Assembly: GCA_022495995.1 (NCBI GenBank)
Contig: JAFEMH010000758.1
Coordinates: forward strand, 1 to 64,000
Origin: Adenophora triphylla var. japonica
Lineage: Eukaryota > Streptophyta > Magnoliopsida > Asterales > Campanulaceae
DNA length: 64,000 bases
Reading direction: 5' to 3'
The notes below the pieces were generated by a model. The model had not been told where the DNA came from. It saw only the letters and a list, made by a program, of their open reading frames with translations, and searched no databases. Positions 44,680 through 56,300 of this stretch are shown here, one piece after another; position 1 is the first letter of the stretch; each line of letters begins with the position of its first letter. Made by a program: the position numbers and the translations under genes.

Positions 44680-45322
44680 TTAAACTAGAAGGGAAAATTA
44701 TATTTTCCATCTCAAGTCAACTTTTAAAAATGTCAGTATAAAAAAAATTATTTTATTCTTTTCAAAAATGAATATTACTTTCAACTCAAAATAAATCACC
44801 AAAAAATAATACTAATTTTTGTGCCAAAAATTGCATTATTATGTGCTTTAACTAGAATGAAAAATTATATTTTTCGTCTCAAATAACTAAAATTTTTGAA
44901 TTAGCGAAATCAAATTACTTTTTTTGACCCACTTCTAGGAAAACAGTGTTAGTATGTGCTTTAACTTGATATTGCCCTATTTAAAGAATTTTGTAAGTAA
45001 AAAACGGTTTGATAAAATTTTTGAATCCCTCCTAATCCCGCAATGATCCGCGTCTAATGAAAAAAGTTTGGAAATGTTTTCTTACAAATCGGGTGGGATT
45101 GGGGTGGATTTGGGATTAGCTCGAACCGTCCCATTTAACCCGAACCCGCATAGTATTCATCTTTTTTTAGAATAAATTTTAAATATTGATAATATTTGTA
45201 TATTATTATATACTTATTTGTTTACACTTTATTGTATTATCTTATTTTTCTATGTCATATTATTAATCTCTACATTTATAAGGAAATGAAGGGAAAAAAT
45301 AGCATTTTATAATAGAAATATT
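44680..45322. other. Non-coding DNA, repeat fragments only
   Basis: No gene was recognised. At 44700-44880 lie fragments of the AATATTACTTTCAACTCAAA module of the palindromic elements. At 45020-45150 a GC-richer patch (TAGCTCGAACCGTCCCATTT) has no recognised identity. Confidence 0.45.
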
Positions 45323-45625
45323 AATAATTTTTTTTTTCAACTTTTGTTCTATTTTAAACGTTAAAAAATTGGCTAGGATATTAAAGAGATGAATGGTTTT
45401 ATTATAAAGTATAAAAAGTTGGGTACAAAGTAATTAGTGAATAGTTGTTGTGAGTATGACTCATAAGACCATTGAATAAAAAAATATTAAAATTTTTTCG
45501 TTGTATTTTTTTTAATTAAAATGGGACACCTTTTATTAAAGAAAAATGAAGTTCAAAATGGGACAAAGGGAGCATTTATTTATTTGATAGTGAAATAATT
45601 TTTTCTAATGTTAAATTTTATTAAC
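45323..45625. repeat. Direct repeat E, right copy
   Basis: Second copy of the 41870-42195 block with scattered differences, same orientation. Confidence 0.8.
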
Positions 45626-46200
45626 TGCGATATAAAAAAAAATGATTATATAACAATAACAGTAAAGAAATATGTAAAAATCAAACCGGGATGTAGAAGT
45701 TGAATACGGTTCAAGAACAAAATAACTTCTCCAAAATCGAAATTGATGATACTTGAAAATTTCATTTCATGTATTTTGTTTGTTTGGAGAATCACTATAG
45801 TCAAGAGTTCTGAATTGCAGTTGAAGAGAAAGATTTGGTGACTTATAACTAGATTGATTACGCTTTCCCAATCATTGGCGAAACTAAGTGATACTGTGGG
45901 CAAATTACGCACATATAATGTTCAATACACAATAAATAATTTTTACATAAAAAAACATGCGTTCAATTCCATAGCATTGAAAAATGGATGTCAAATGTGA
46001 TTATTATTGAATAGAACGGGAATTTACGTATAAAACGCGCTTCGTACAAACTAAATATGCCTTAAATATATATTTATTGTAGTGACCTTCAATATGATAT
46101 TTGTACTAATAATATAGTTTTAAAAAAAGTTATTTACAATGTACACAAACATTTTTATATTTTCTTTTATATTTGTATGAATTTTCGTCAATATATTTTA
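45626..46200. other. No recognised gene
   Basis: A frame on the minus strand (45646-45912) shows no known domain. The remainder is AT-rich. Confidence 0.4.
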
Positions 46201-46208
46201 ATAGCTGT

Positions 46209-46286
46209 CCGTGCATCGCACGGGAGTTACAACAAAGTTCTTCAAACAAGCGTACTATAAACGTTGTGTTTAAAGAGGTAATTTAA
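46209..46286 (+). mobile_element. Helitron hairpin followed by a helicase tail remnant
   Basis: The hairpin CCGTGCATCGCACGG (46209-46223) matches Helitron 3' termini at 49777 and 50289 but is not followed by CTAG. Shortly after, 46254-46286 can be read as TINVVFKEVI-stop. This resembles the end of the helicase at 44576 (TTNVVYKEVFDKL). Two Helitron ends appear to be fused here. Confidence 0.45.
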
Positions 46287-46376
46287 ACGTCTCAAAATAG
46301 AAGAGGTGATTCAAAACGTTTGACAAAGATTGACTGTTGTTGTGTTTCACAGTCACTATAATGCTATATACATAGA

Positions 46377-46559
46377 CTAGTACATGCCCGTGTCCAAGGA
46401 CACGGGTGTGTGTTTTTTTTTTTTTTTTTTTTAATTTTTTTTTTAATTAATTTTCTTTTTTTAAGGGCAAAATGAAAAAGAAACAAATGTATGAGGGTAA
46501 AATGAGAAATTTGCCGTGTAAAACTATTTATTCCACTAGGGTCTAATTTATACTATAGA
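46377..46559 (-). mobile_element. Miniature Helitron, 183 bp, minus strand
   Basis: On the minus strand it begins TCTATAGTATAAATTAGACC after a host A. It ends with hairpin CCCGTGTCC-TT-GGACACGGG, CATGTA, CTAG and a host T. Both termini and the A/T target fit. It shares its first 16 bases with the element at 46876. Confidence 0.82.
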
Positions 46560-46875
46560 TTTGATTACTACGCCGTTCATTGCCCGATTTTGTTGCTTTT
46601 TAAAATTGGAAAAAAAAAAAGAAATATTTAATGTTAATTCTATAACGGTCGCAATTTAAAAAAAAATCTTTCTCATACCCATGTCTCAACCAAATAAGTA
46701 GCTAATTAAACATATATAAATAAATATGAGTAATTAAATTTTTAATAATAATAATAATACTAAACATAAAGAAGTAAAAATTTGAACCTTCACCCTATCT
46801 TCCTTCACGTTTTTAAAATAAATAAATATTCATGTCATCTGAATGAAATAATACTAAAGCAATTTTTTCAAGTAA

Positions 46876-47029
46876 TCTATAGTATAAATTAAGGGTGTCC
46901 ACCTCACTCAAAAGGAACAGTTCTATGAACAGTTTTGCCTAACAAAATTCCCATTTTGCCCTCACTATTTTATCCCTTTCCCATTTTGCCCTTAAAAAAA
47001 ATCGTGACCTTGAACACGGACATATCTAG
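46876..47029 (+). mobile_element. Miniature Helitron, 154 bp, plus strand
   Basis: It begins TCTATAGTATAAATTAAGGG after a host A. It ends with a weaker hairpin TCGTGACCTTGAACACGGA, CATAT, CTAG and a host T. It is the same family as 46377-46559 in the opposite orientation. Confidence 0.8.
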
Positions 47030-47207
47030 TAATATTATAATTTATCATGGGCAAGTATATCATCAAAACTCAAAATAAAAATACAATAGAAAGAATATAT
47101 ACTTAGGGACAATTTTTTTGAATAAAACAAAAAACATTTAATTTCTGGATATCCAGAACAACTGGATATCACTTTCATCAGTGTTAGTATGTGCTTTAAC
47201 TTGATAT

Positions 47208-47415
47208 CGCCGCATGCCGGATTCCGGTCAATTTTCGCCGAAATCTGGTCGCCGGTTCATGGGCTTCGGACTCCGGTCACCGGCGGCCGACGGAATGCAG
47301 TATTATGGCCTTAATTGATGTTGTATTTTCGAAACATAATACAACATCACAATACAACATGGAAAGGAACTTATTGGACATTATGAAACTTTTTTATAAC
47401 TTATCGGGCATAGTC
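47208..47415. repeat. Dispersed repeat D, copy 2 (shortened)
   Basis: Matches 37795-38105 from ATCGCCGCATGCCGGATTCC to ACTTATCGGGCATAG, but lacks most of the tandem 21-bp units. An isolated TTTCTGGATATCCAGAA lies just upstream at about 47140. Confidence 0.85.
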
Positions 47416-47426
47416 CCAATACTTTA

Positions 47427-47840
47427 GCCAAAATCTGGGGAGAAACGCGTTTCTCCGTCGTTTATGGAGAAACGGGGCAACGTTTGTCGCGCGACATACT
47501 TAGCCACAACAACTGGATATCACTTTCATCAGTTCTGGATATCCAGAACATTGAATATGGATATCCAGAAGCTTTGAAAAGGATATCCAGAAAAAATATT
47601 TGATTTCTGGATATCCTTTCCAAAGCTTCTGGATATCCATATTCAATGTTCTGGATATCCAGAAGCTTTGGAAATGATATCCAGAAAAAATATTTGGTTT
47701 CTGGATATCCTTTCCAAAGCTTCTGGATATCCATATTCAATGTTCTGGATATCCAGAAGCTTTGGAAAGAATATCCAGAAACTGGCTAAGTATGTCGCGC
47801 GACAAACTTTGCCCCGTTTCTCCGTACACGACGGATGTAA
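47427..47840. mobile_element. Mutator-like element C: GGATATCC array inside inverted arms
   Basis: The left end GCCAAAATCTGGGGAGAAAC matches the ends of elements A and B. The palindrome GAGAAACGCGTTTCTC follows. Inverted arms (GGAGAAACGGGGCAA ... TTGCCCCGTTTCTCC) carry TGTCGCGCGACA near 47485 and 47793. Between the arms are repeated TTCTGGATATCCAGAA palindromes joined by AGCTTTGGAAA and ATTGAATATGG. The right end lacks the GAAACGCGTTTC palindrome and no 9-bp duplication is visible, so it is probably truncated. Confidence 0.78.
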
Positions 47841-49096
47841 AGACATTATATTTTAATCCTCTTAATTGCTGAAACCAAATCATCATATTTCACATTTTAA
47901 GCCACTTCTATATATATATAATAACAAGATAGTGGTAATTAAAGAGGGTATGAAGGATATTTTCGTCATTTCATACGGTGGCAAAATGGCAAAAATTTCA
48001 AATTTGAAACAACGTCTGTGTATTGTGATTGGCCTCCTTTTTTTTTCTTTTTTTTTTGGAGCAATTTGGACACTTGTCGCCATTTTGGAGAGGGGTATTT
48101 TGGACATTTCGATGGCCCAAGTGACACACGCGCACACAATGGCACGTGAAGTCTGATGAAATTTTTTTTTTTTTTGGTATGGACACGTGTCGTCCTTTGA
48201 TTTGATATTGTTTTTTCTTTTTCCACCCATTTCTTTAACCTAAATTATATTATAATAAATTAATTTATTTAAAAAAAAAAATTCACCAAAATTCGTAATT
48301 TTATTTTCTCTTTAAATAGAGACTATTTTCATTTGATTTGGACACAGAAAAAAAAACTTTTTTTTAAAATTTAAATTTCTTAATTATCCTTTGTTAATTT
48401 ACCTTTTTAATTTTTCAATATATTTTTAGTCAAAATTAATTAAGTGTAAAATTTTTTTTTAATTATAAATGATAATGATAATAATAATAATTTTACTAAT
48501 TATAAAAATAAAGAATATAAAATGAAATTAAAGTGATGGGGTATAGGATAATGAGTTGGAAGGGGTAATATGGTTATTGAGTTTATTTTAGTTCGATACA
48601 TCAAACATTTTATTTATTTTATTTAAAAAAATTGAATCATAGTAAATAAAGTATTAATAAAGACGAATATCGAGAAATTTGGTCATCATTTTTAAAATTT
48701 TGATTGTAGTGCATGTCAATATTCTAAGAAATATAGATAGTATAATTGGTATTTTAAAAGAGGGTGAGGAAGAAGTGGGTTGGGTTTAATGAGGGAGTCA
48801 ATGGTTTTGGGAATTTTTTTTCATTTAACACAAATGTTAGTATTTTTAGAATTTTGAATTTTCTTCTCAAAAATAAATAAGATAAATTGAAAATAAATAT
48901 CATAATTATGTTAATGATGAGTTAATGTAAATAAATATGACCTATTGTTTTCTAAATTTAATAATTTTTCCTCTTTTTTCTTTCTTTCAATATATGTATT
49001 TATATAGTATTGTTTTCTTTACCATTTAATAGTGGGCTTGGAAATTATGCTAAATGGCGATAGTTACTCATCTATATTTATATATCTATATATATA

Positions 49097-49340
49097 CTCC
49101 CTCCGTCCCACAATTATATAAACTTTTTGGCGGGGCACGGAGATTAAGGTAAAAAGTGATAAAGGAAATGTCTTGTGAGTGTAAAAGTAAAATAGGAGAG
49201 AGAATGAGTGGAGAGAATAATAAATTTAAAAAGTGTTGTGAGTAGAGAGAAGTGGGTCCTATTTCCATTTTAAAAAAGTATAGATTATTGTGAGACGCCC
49301 AAAAGGAAAATTTTTAGGTATTATTGTGGGACGGAGGAAG
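49097..49340. mobile_element. Stowaway MITE, 244 bp, nested in the Helitron
   Basis: CTCCCTCCGTCCCACAATTA faces ATTGTGGGACGGAGGAAG, with TA on both sides. Confidence 0.9.
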
Positions 49341-49434
49341 TATATATAATAGGAAGATTGTGTATTTTCCTCCGTGGCATATTCTAATTTTTAAAAACAA
49401 AATCGTTGTGTATTTATAAAGTATACTAGGGTTA

Positions 49435-49438
<4 letters not shown>

Positions 49439-49484
<46 letters not shown>
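49439..49484. repeat. (AT)n microsatellite
   Basis: About 23 AT units, between the first and second 3' repeats of the Helitron. Confidence 0.95.
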
Positions 49485-49486
<2 letters not shown>

Positions 49487-50475
49487 GAGTGTGATGAATG
49501 TGGGTTTGGGTTTCAATTTAATAAGTGGGATGGGGTAATATGGTTATTGAGTTAATTTAGTTTGATATATCAAACAATTTATTTAATAATTTAAAAAAAA
49601 TTCTTTGAATCATAGTTCGATATCTATAATTTTCTGTAATAAATATTTTAAATTGTACGATAATATATTTTCCATTTTACTATATTTGTATTACTTTTTT
49701 AATCTTTCGCTTTGAATATTTATAAAATTCAAGGTAGATATTTACCCATGTTGATCTTCTATTTTAATAGTAACGCCCCGTGCATCGCACGGGAGTAAGT
49801 TAGATGGGGTAATATGGTTATTGTGTTTATTTTAGTTCGATATATCAAACATTTTATTTACTTTTTTTCTTTTTTTTTAATATCTGAAGCATAGTCAATA
49901 AAGTATTAATAAATTTGAAAAAGAATGATATTAATTTTTATTAGATAACTGTACTATCCTTTTGGAATGAACAAATCTTTTGTTTTTATTTAAAAAATTA
50001 TCTTTATCAAAACGAAATAAAATATCACCTTTTTTATTTACTTTTTATTTACTTTTGAAATAAACATGTTCGTGTGTTTTATTTACTTTTTTAAATGAGA
50101 AAATACTACAGAATTGTGTATATAGATATGCATATTTCTTATGATTTTTGTTTTATTCTTATTTTATTGTTCTCTAATTTTTATGTACTGACAATGTAAT
50201 CTTTAAGGAAGTATTCCATAATGTATAAACGAATTGATTTTTTTTTTTTTTTAGTTTAATTTTTGTCTTTTGAATATATAGTAACGCTCCGTGCATCGCA
50301 CGGGAGTCAATCTAGTTATTGTTAATAGAAGAACATATGAGGCTAAAAAAATTGGCATTTCACACTTTCATCCCTATATGTGCCACGCCGTAGTTTTTAA
50401 AATTTGATGCACGTTGCGCAGAAGACTATTTACCATTAAATATCATATATTGAGGATGAAATCAGAAAAAGAATA

Positions 50476-50712
50476 CTCCCTCTGTCCCGCCCGAAAGGGC
50501 ACTTTTGGTCAATGACAGTTAACTTTGATCCAAACATTAATGCAAATTTAATCATTTTGTTGAAATTCTAAAAATTGTTATTCATAAACCAATTAATAAT
50601 TTATTAATAATAATTTTTAGAATTTCAATATAATGATTAGATTTGCATTAATGTTTGGATCAAAGTTAACTGTTGTTGACCAAAAGTGTCCTTTCGGGCG
50701 GGACGGAGGGAG
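50476..50712. mobile_element. Stowaway MITE, 237 bp, near-perfect palindrome
   Basis: CTCCCTCTGTCCCGCCCGAA faces TTTCGGGCGGGACGGAGGGAG-type sequence with TA flanks. The arms match almost fully (GCAAATTTAATCATTTTGTT; AATATAATGATTAGATTTGC). Same family and length as 24929-25165. Confidence 0.93.
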
Positions 50713-51869
50713 TACGGTGTTGATAAAAAAAATGGAAAAATATATATATATTCCTGAATGAATCAGTGATAATTTTCAAAAATAAAGTATTCACTATTCA
50801 AACGCCCTTCTCTCTTAAACTAAATTTTCATATATTTATTTATCGATAATGTCAATATTGTTACTCAAATGAAATCAATAACAATTCTAACATAATAATA
50901 TAACACCCTCAAATCAAAATACCTTTCACTTTTAAAACTTTTTAAAAAAATAAATTTCCTAACCATAAAATCTCCATTATAGCCGACATGAAATATTGAA
51001 ATCAAAATCTCTGATGAAAAGATGTTGAGATATTAACAAAGATATTTTGTCAATATCTTTTCCTTTTCCATGTGATCATTGTTTCCTTATGTTATATATG
51101 AAATTAGGTAAAATTCTTCTTCAAGCAGGAAAGTATAATATATGATTAGCATTAGTTATGGTAAAATACTTTTTCCAATTAGAAAAGTCATATATAATTA
51201 AAAAAAAATGATTTCTTATTGCGCATACCAAACATACCCTTCTCCACGTTAAACCTCTTGCGTAGAGCTGTCAAAATTGAGTCCGGCCCATAGTTCCGGT
51301 CCAGCCCTCCCGGGTTTTTAAGGGTCTGGGCCTCAAATTAGAAGGCCCGAAAAAATCGGGCCTCTTAGGCCCGGCCCGGAAGGCCAGTGAGCTCATGCGG
51401 CCCGAACATGAAAAGCCCGGAAAAATCCGGCCCGGAATACTAAAACCTAAAAAAATAAAAAAATCCTATCTATCTATCTAATTCTAATGAGCAAATATTA
51501 TTACAGAACATTTAACTATGAAGATATAAAATTGGCAGTGCATGATATTTGAGGATTGTTATATAGAAGCAGCACAATTACCACAACATTAAACTAAACA
51601 ACAAAACTAAGCTGATTGATTGAGGTAAAGATAATTTTCTCATGAAATTTTTTTGACACCATTCACATGGTCTTATTGATTACCCAATTCCAATAGAAGC
51701 TGCTTTTCAAAAATAAATTATTGTTGCTCAACGACCTTAAAACTAAAATTGCTAAGCGAACTAACATAAGAAACAATTTAGAAGATATAATTGCAGAGCT
51801 GCAATTTCACTTGATAAGGAAGTTTGCCGAGCATAGATAGATAAGCAGAAGGCAAACCCATGTTTTGGT
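50713..51869. other. No gene; hAT-like fragment at 51264-51450
   Basis: 50713-51260 is AT-rich with nothing recognised. At 51264-51450 the start TAGAGCTGTCAAAATTGAGT and repeated GGCCCGG/CCGGGCC words resemble a common plant hAT-type non-autonomous element. The other end was not found. 51480-51869 has nothing recognised. Confidence 0.45.
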
Positions 51870-52200
51870 GTGAATAAAAATACAACCAGTGTTCATACAG
51901 TAGTTGTGAATAATTCTTGGCTTGAAATTCACTTGTTTTGGATCGGTATGGGGACTACATCTGGACCAATATTTTATTATGGTCCTCTTATATCTGCTAT
52001 TTCGGCATCTCGTGGTATGTTTTGTTTCTCACCAGTCTTTGGATTCTTTCTGCTTCATTTATATTAATGTTGTCATGTGGTTAAATATTTGAAATCAGTT
52101 GAAAAGGAACAAAGCAGACTATCTACTTTGGCTATTTCCGGGATTGTTGGAGCTTCTTTATTTCTCCCACTCTTAGTTTTATTATTGATGCTGCAGGAAA
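51870..52200 (+). pseudogene. Fragment of an LRR receptor-like kinase (malectin end and membrane segment)
   Basis: The plus strand encodes VNNSWLEIHLFWIGMGTTSGP and YYGPLISAISASR near 51905-52013. It then reaches GT at a likely old exon end. In another frame, LAISGIVGASLFLPLLVLLL near 52130-52190 looks like a transmembrane helix. The order, LEIHLFWAGKGT-like then YGPLISAI then membrane segment, is that of the malectin-domain end of plant LRR receptor kinases (subfamily VIII-2). Leucine-rich repeats and the kinase are missing, so this is a gene scrap. Assignment is from memory of the motif. Confidence 0.5.
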
Positions 52201-52281
52201 TGTGCTTATCAATCTTCCTCCACGTGGCAGGACTGATCACCTGGCTTCTTGACCTGAAAACAGAACCCACGACTAGCCGGA

Positions 52282-52845
52282 TGTGTCTCCGGCGAAGACG
52301 CTCGGGCGTGAGAGTAAGATTATGGTTGTATAAAGCTCAAGATGTATTGAATAATGAACTCTGAATACAAAATGGCAGTTACCTTTCACCATTTGGTAGT
52401 GATGAAGTATTTATAGGCAAGAGTGATGTATTTTTGGGGAGGCAGCATGTCCTCCGAGATTATAGCGGCAGTTACTTGGTCGTGGGAACATGTCTATAAC
52501 GGTCCCTGATTTATAGGGATGTGGTTATGAGGATTGTTCAACCGAATAAGCCGGCAAGTGTTAAGTCGTCACTTGTTGATTTAGGTCGAGGTCGTCACTC
52601 GTGGAATGGTCGACCTGACTGTCGGGTAGAGCATGGTTCGTACCCGAGTTATAATATGGATTCTGAGGTCGGACTAAGTTAAGTCGAGGCTTGGTGAGCC
52701 AGACCATGGGCTTAGTCGACTGATCTTTGAAATGGGCTTTGGGCCTTGTTCTGACTGGGCCAGCCCTATTGAGAATGTGATAATCAAAGCTGGATGTAAT
52801 TGGGCTTTACTTGCTGGGCCCAACTCGGCACTTTTGGTATGTTCA
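52282..52845 (-). repeat. 3' LTR of the Tat element
   Basis: On the minus strand the LTR starts TGAACATACC at 52845, right after the polypurine tract. It runs about 560 bp to near 52282-52284 (...CCGGAGACACA). A TATA-like CCTATAAATACTTC is present near 52405-52415. The left edge is uncertain by a few bases because the 5' LTR is not in the window. Confidence 0.65.
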
Positions 52846-52862
52846 GTGGCCCCCAACTTTCG
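52846..52862 (-). other. Polypurine tract of the Tat element
   Basis: GAAAGTTGGGGGCCAC on the minus strand abuts the TG of the 3' LTR. Confidence 0.7.
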
Positions 52863-53128
52863 AGTTGACTTCGTCGACTTGGAAGTTAAGAAGATTTCTT
52901 TGATGAAAATTGCTTTACTCGCAGGTCGATGCTAGTTTTTGAAGTAGGTCGACCATGATGACGTGGCAACATCCTGATCGTTGGCGATGAACGGTGGGAG
53001 ATGAAGGAGCGCCGATTTTTGTAATGATTACAGCTCTGACGTTTGGAACTCCTTCTCGAAAACCGCTTCAGTCTTTAATTTTGGAAAATTAATTTTGATT
53101 TTCCTTTCCCTTTCCAAATTTAGGAAAA

Positions 53129-53137
53129 TATAAATAG
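53129..53137 (+). promoter_or_regulatory. TATA box of the antisense ORF
   Basis: TATAAATAG on the plus strand, about 195 bases upstream of the ATG at 53331 and outside the LTR. A pyrimidine-rich leader (CTAGAACTTCTTCTTCTCCG) follows. This suggests the antisense gene has its own promoter. Confidence 0.65.
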
Positions 53138-53330
53138 AGAAATCCCTCTTCGTTTAGAACTTTTACTGCTCTAGAACTTCTTCTTCTCCGGCGATAATCA
53201 AGGGATTTCACTAAGATTTAAATTCAGCTCTCGGCTCCAGCAACGAACCCACCTTCTGCAATTAATTAAGGTATTTCTTTCGTACCTTTGCTTTAGGGTT
53301 TTAATTTATGCACTGTTCTCCGTTTTCGCC

Positions 53331-56300
53331 ATGGCTAGGACCTTTAGTTGCGAACCAGGAGCGTGGTATGGTTACTGTACTGTTAACCGTAGGGCATGCA
53401 AGAATGTGAACGGTGAGTGGAGAGTGATGTCCCTGGATGAATGTGCCTCCATTTTGACTAGTTGGGGGTCGAATTACACTGAGATAGGGCTGCCCATTGT
53501 AGGAGAAATTGAAAATGCGGTGATTGACGACTCAAATGTTGTCGCTTTTCATCTATTCCATGAATTGCTTGACCATATCACCTTGTTTTATGTTAGGGAC
53601 GTCCAAAAGCCCTCCTTCCTTAGGAATAGAATAGGTTTTCCAGGGGAGTCTAGGTCGCCCTTGATTAGGTCGACTGAAATTATTCATAGGCCTGACTCCC
53701 CTGTTTCTCCTTCTTCTTGTACAGATATGGCAACTCAAGGTGGAGCTACAGCATCTACTTCCTCTGGTCCCAGAATTGTTGATGCATTCGACGATACAGC
53801 CATGCCAGGAAAGAATGAGAGGGGTTATGTCCCCCAAGGGCCATTACGTGGAAAGAAGAACCTGCCTTCTAGGTATAGTATGATTTGGGATTTCTGTGAG
53901 GTAAGTAAGGAAGATTATAGGGTGACCATTTATACTCAGAGGGAGTTTATGAAGTTGTTTAGGTCGTCCTTTACCACAGATGCCACTAAGGTAGCCTTCT
54001 TCTATGGTCAATTTGTAGCTGGCCTCAGGTTACCTCTTGATCCCTTCATAAATGAGTTTTTAGAATGTGCTAATGCTCTCCCCCTTCAGCTCGGAGCCAA
54101 TACTTGTAGGGTCCTTGTATGCTTTGCTATGGTGTGCAGATTCTTAGGATATGAACCTTGTATGAGAGTGTTCAAAGAATTTTTCAGTATAAAGTATAGT
54201 GGAGAGGACTTGAGCATCAGTACCCCCTCTAAACCTAAATCTCCCAAGCTTTTCACCAACCTCCCAAGTAAGCATAGTGGCTGGAACTCGCATGTTGTTG
54301 TGGTAGAGAGTAGATTAGGTTGGGAATTCCCTTTGCCCAATGAAGAAACAGAAACCATCGATGAGGGAAACTATTGGGAGCCGACCTGGCATTTTAACTT
54401 GTATAGGGCTTTGTGTCGCTTAGTCGAGAGAAGACCCATTAGCTGGGAGAGTCTGCTCACCACTAGGTATAACTTCGTCCAGGCTGGTATGATGCCTGGA
54501 GATGGAGTGGTAGAGCCTCTTGTCCCTGTGTTGAGAGGACAAATATATCCCGACTGGGTTACTCATTCTCTGGGGAGGTTTGGGAATTTGTGCCAACGTT
54601 GCAAGAAGACAGAAAACTACTGCAAGGATAACGGGGAGCATGCCGGTGGTAAGATCTTGTTCTGCAATCCTTTACTCGTCTATTGTTATCTTGTATATGT
54701 ATGTAACTCTTAGGTCGTCCGTTGTTTGCTCGTATGTAGAACTTAGTTAGCTCGTACATAGAACTATCACGAATTGCAACTCTATCAAATTACCTGCTCG
54801 TATGTAGAACTTAGTTAGCTCGTACATAGAACTGCTTTGAGTTGTATCAATTATCTCGTCAATGGTTTACTCGTAGAACTGTTTTGAATTGCCGAGCTAA
54901 CACTTGATTTCTTTGATGTCGTGTAGTTTTAACTCCCGAGCAAGAAGCGAATATGGTGCGTATTGTTGGGGTTTCTGATAAGAAGAAAGCGAGGAAGGAC
55001 CATGGGAAGGCCAATGCTCGTGCTCACAGACAGAGGGAAGCCGCTTTGAGGACCAGTCAGCTTCCAAAAGACAACATTGGGATGGTGCCAATGGAAGGGG
55101 TAGATGAAGAAGATCCTTTCTTGGTGATGATCATACCTTGAGCGTGGTGAGGAAGGTAATGAATCAGCCAGATCTGGCGGGCTGACGTGAGCTCAGGCCA
55201 ACTACGATGCCAATGTAGGGACCTCCGTCTTGTCGGAAGCAGAACCGGTCCCTTGGATGTCGTAAACATTGATGACGACGCCATGGAAACTGAAGTTGAT
55301 GATCAGCCTCTGAGGACTAAGAGGTTGCGATCTGACAAGGGGAATGCTGTCTCCTCGAGCCAACTGTTTCCACCTCCTCCAGCTTCTTCTTACCCCAACC
55401 AAGAAACTATTGAAGAAAGGATGCAGAGGCTGAGTGAGGTTCCCTCTCTTGAAGGAGTAAATTGCCTGAGTCGCAGCTACCCGGACATGAACTTGGGCCA
55501 GGTGATTGTGAGAAGAGCGGTGGATGTGGGTGCCTTTAGCTCACTTGGGCGATAAGGGCATGACCCCTGGGGAGTTCTCAGCGCGGTCTGGGCTGGCTCA
55601 TTGCGAGGTAACTTCCCACTTTCTCTTTCAGTTTAGTCGTCTGTTCCTTTACTCGATCCACTTGAACCTCGAGCTAATACTTCTTTGTTTCCTTTGGAAT
55701 GCAGAATCTTACAATGATTGAACAAGCCAAGAGCTCTTGGAGGGCCTCCATTGAGAGGGAGAGAAAAGCCCTCCGTGATTATTCCAAAAAGGCTCAAGAG
55801 CTTGCGGAATGGAAAGAGAAGTATAATGACTTGGACAATTCGTATGAAGCCAACGAAGCGGTGAAGACCAAGGCTTTGTCCGACCTGGAGGCTGCAGAGT
55901 CCAAACTCAAGGAGGTGGAGGCTGAGAGGGATGCTGAGAAGAAAGAACTGGGGAAGGCCAAGACTGAGCTGGCCACTATTAACAAGCTTTTAAAGGAGAA
56001 GGATGCCTTCTTGCTCGAGTTGCACGAACAACATCGACTTGAGAGAGAGAAGAGCCAGAAAGACCACAAGGCTGCCATCGAGAAAACTACTAAGGAGGCC
56101 TCTGAAGCTGCGATTGAGAAGTTCAAGGCAGGGGATGAGTATTATGATGCCATCGTGGCTAGGGCACAAGACTTTCTCGAGGTTGGGAAAAGGCACATGG
56201 CCCGTCGAGCTCTGGTGGATCCTTCAGCTACAGTTACCATCGAGCAATTAGCTCGTTGGTTTTCTGAGTCCCAGTACGACATGGCAGCTCGCCAAGGTCA

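Larger units (their letters stand above)
47907..50315 (+). mobile_element. Helitron with serial 3' ends
   Basis: The 5' end TCTATATATATATAATAACA is near 47907. The first 600 bp match the 39661 element. The final 3' end has hairpin CCGTGCATCGCACGG (50289-50303), then GAGTCAAT and CTAG (50312-50315), then a host T. A second hairpin CCCGTGCATCGCACGGG lies at 49777-49793. The sequence before each hairpin restarts with GGGTAATATGGTTATTG (about 48560, 49520 and 49805), so the 3' part is present about three times in tandem. There is no Rep/helicase. A Stowaway MITE and a (TA)n tract lie inside. Confidence 0.65.

Noticed and set aside
47866..48230. Overlapping frames on both strands at the Helitron start
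   Set aside because: They fall in the conserved non-coding 5' region shared with 39661; no domain is recognisable.
53271..53296. Leader intron of the antisense ORF
   Set aside because: GT...AG can be read but the intron would be only 26 bases, too short for plant splicing.
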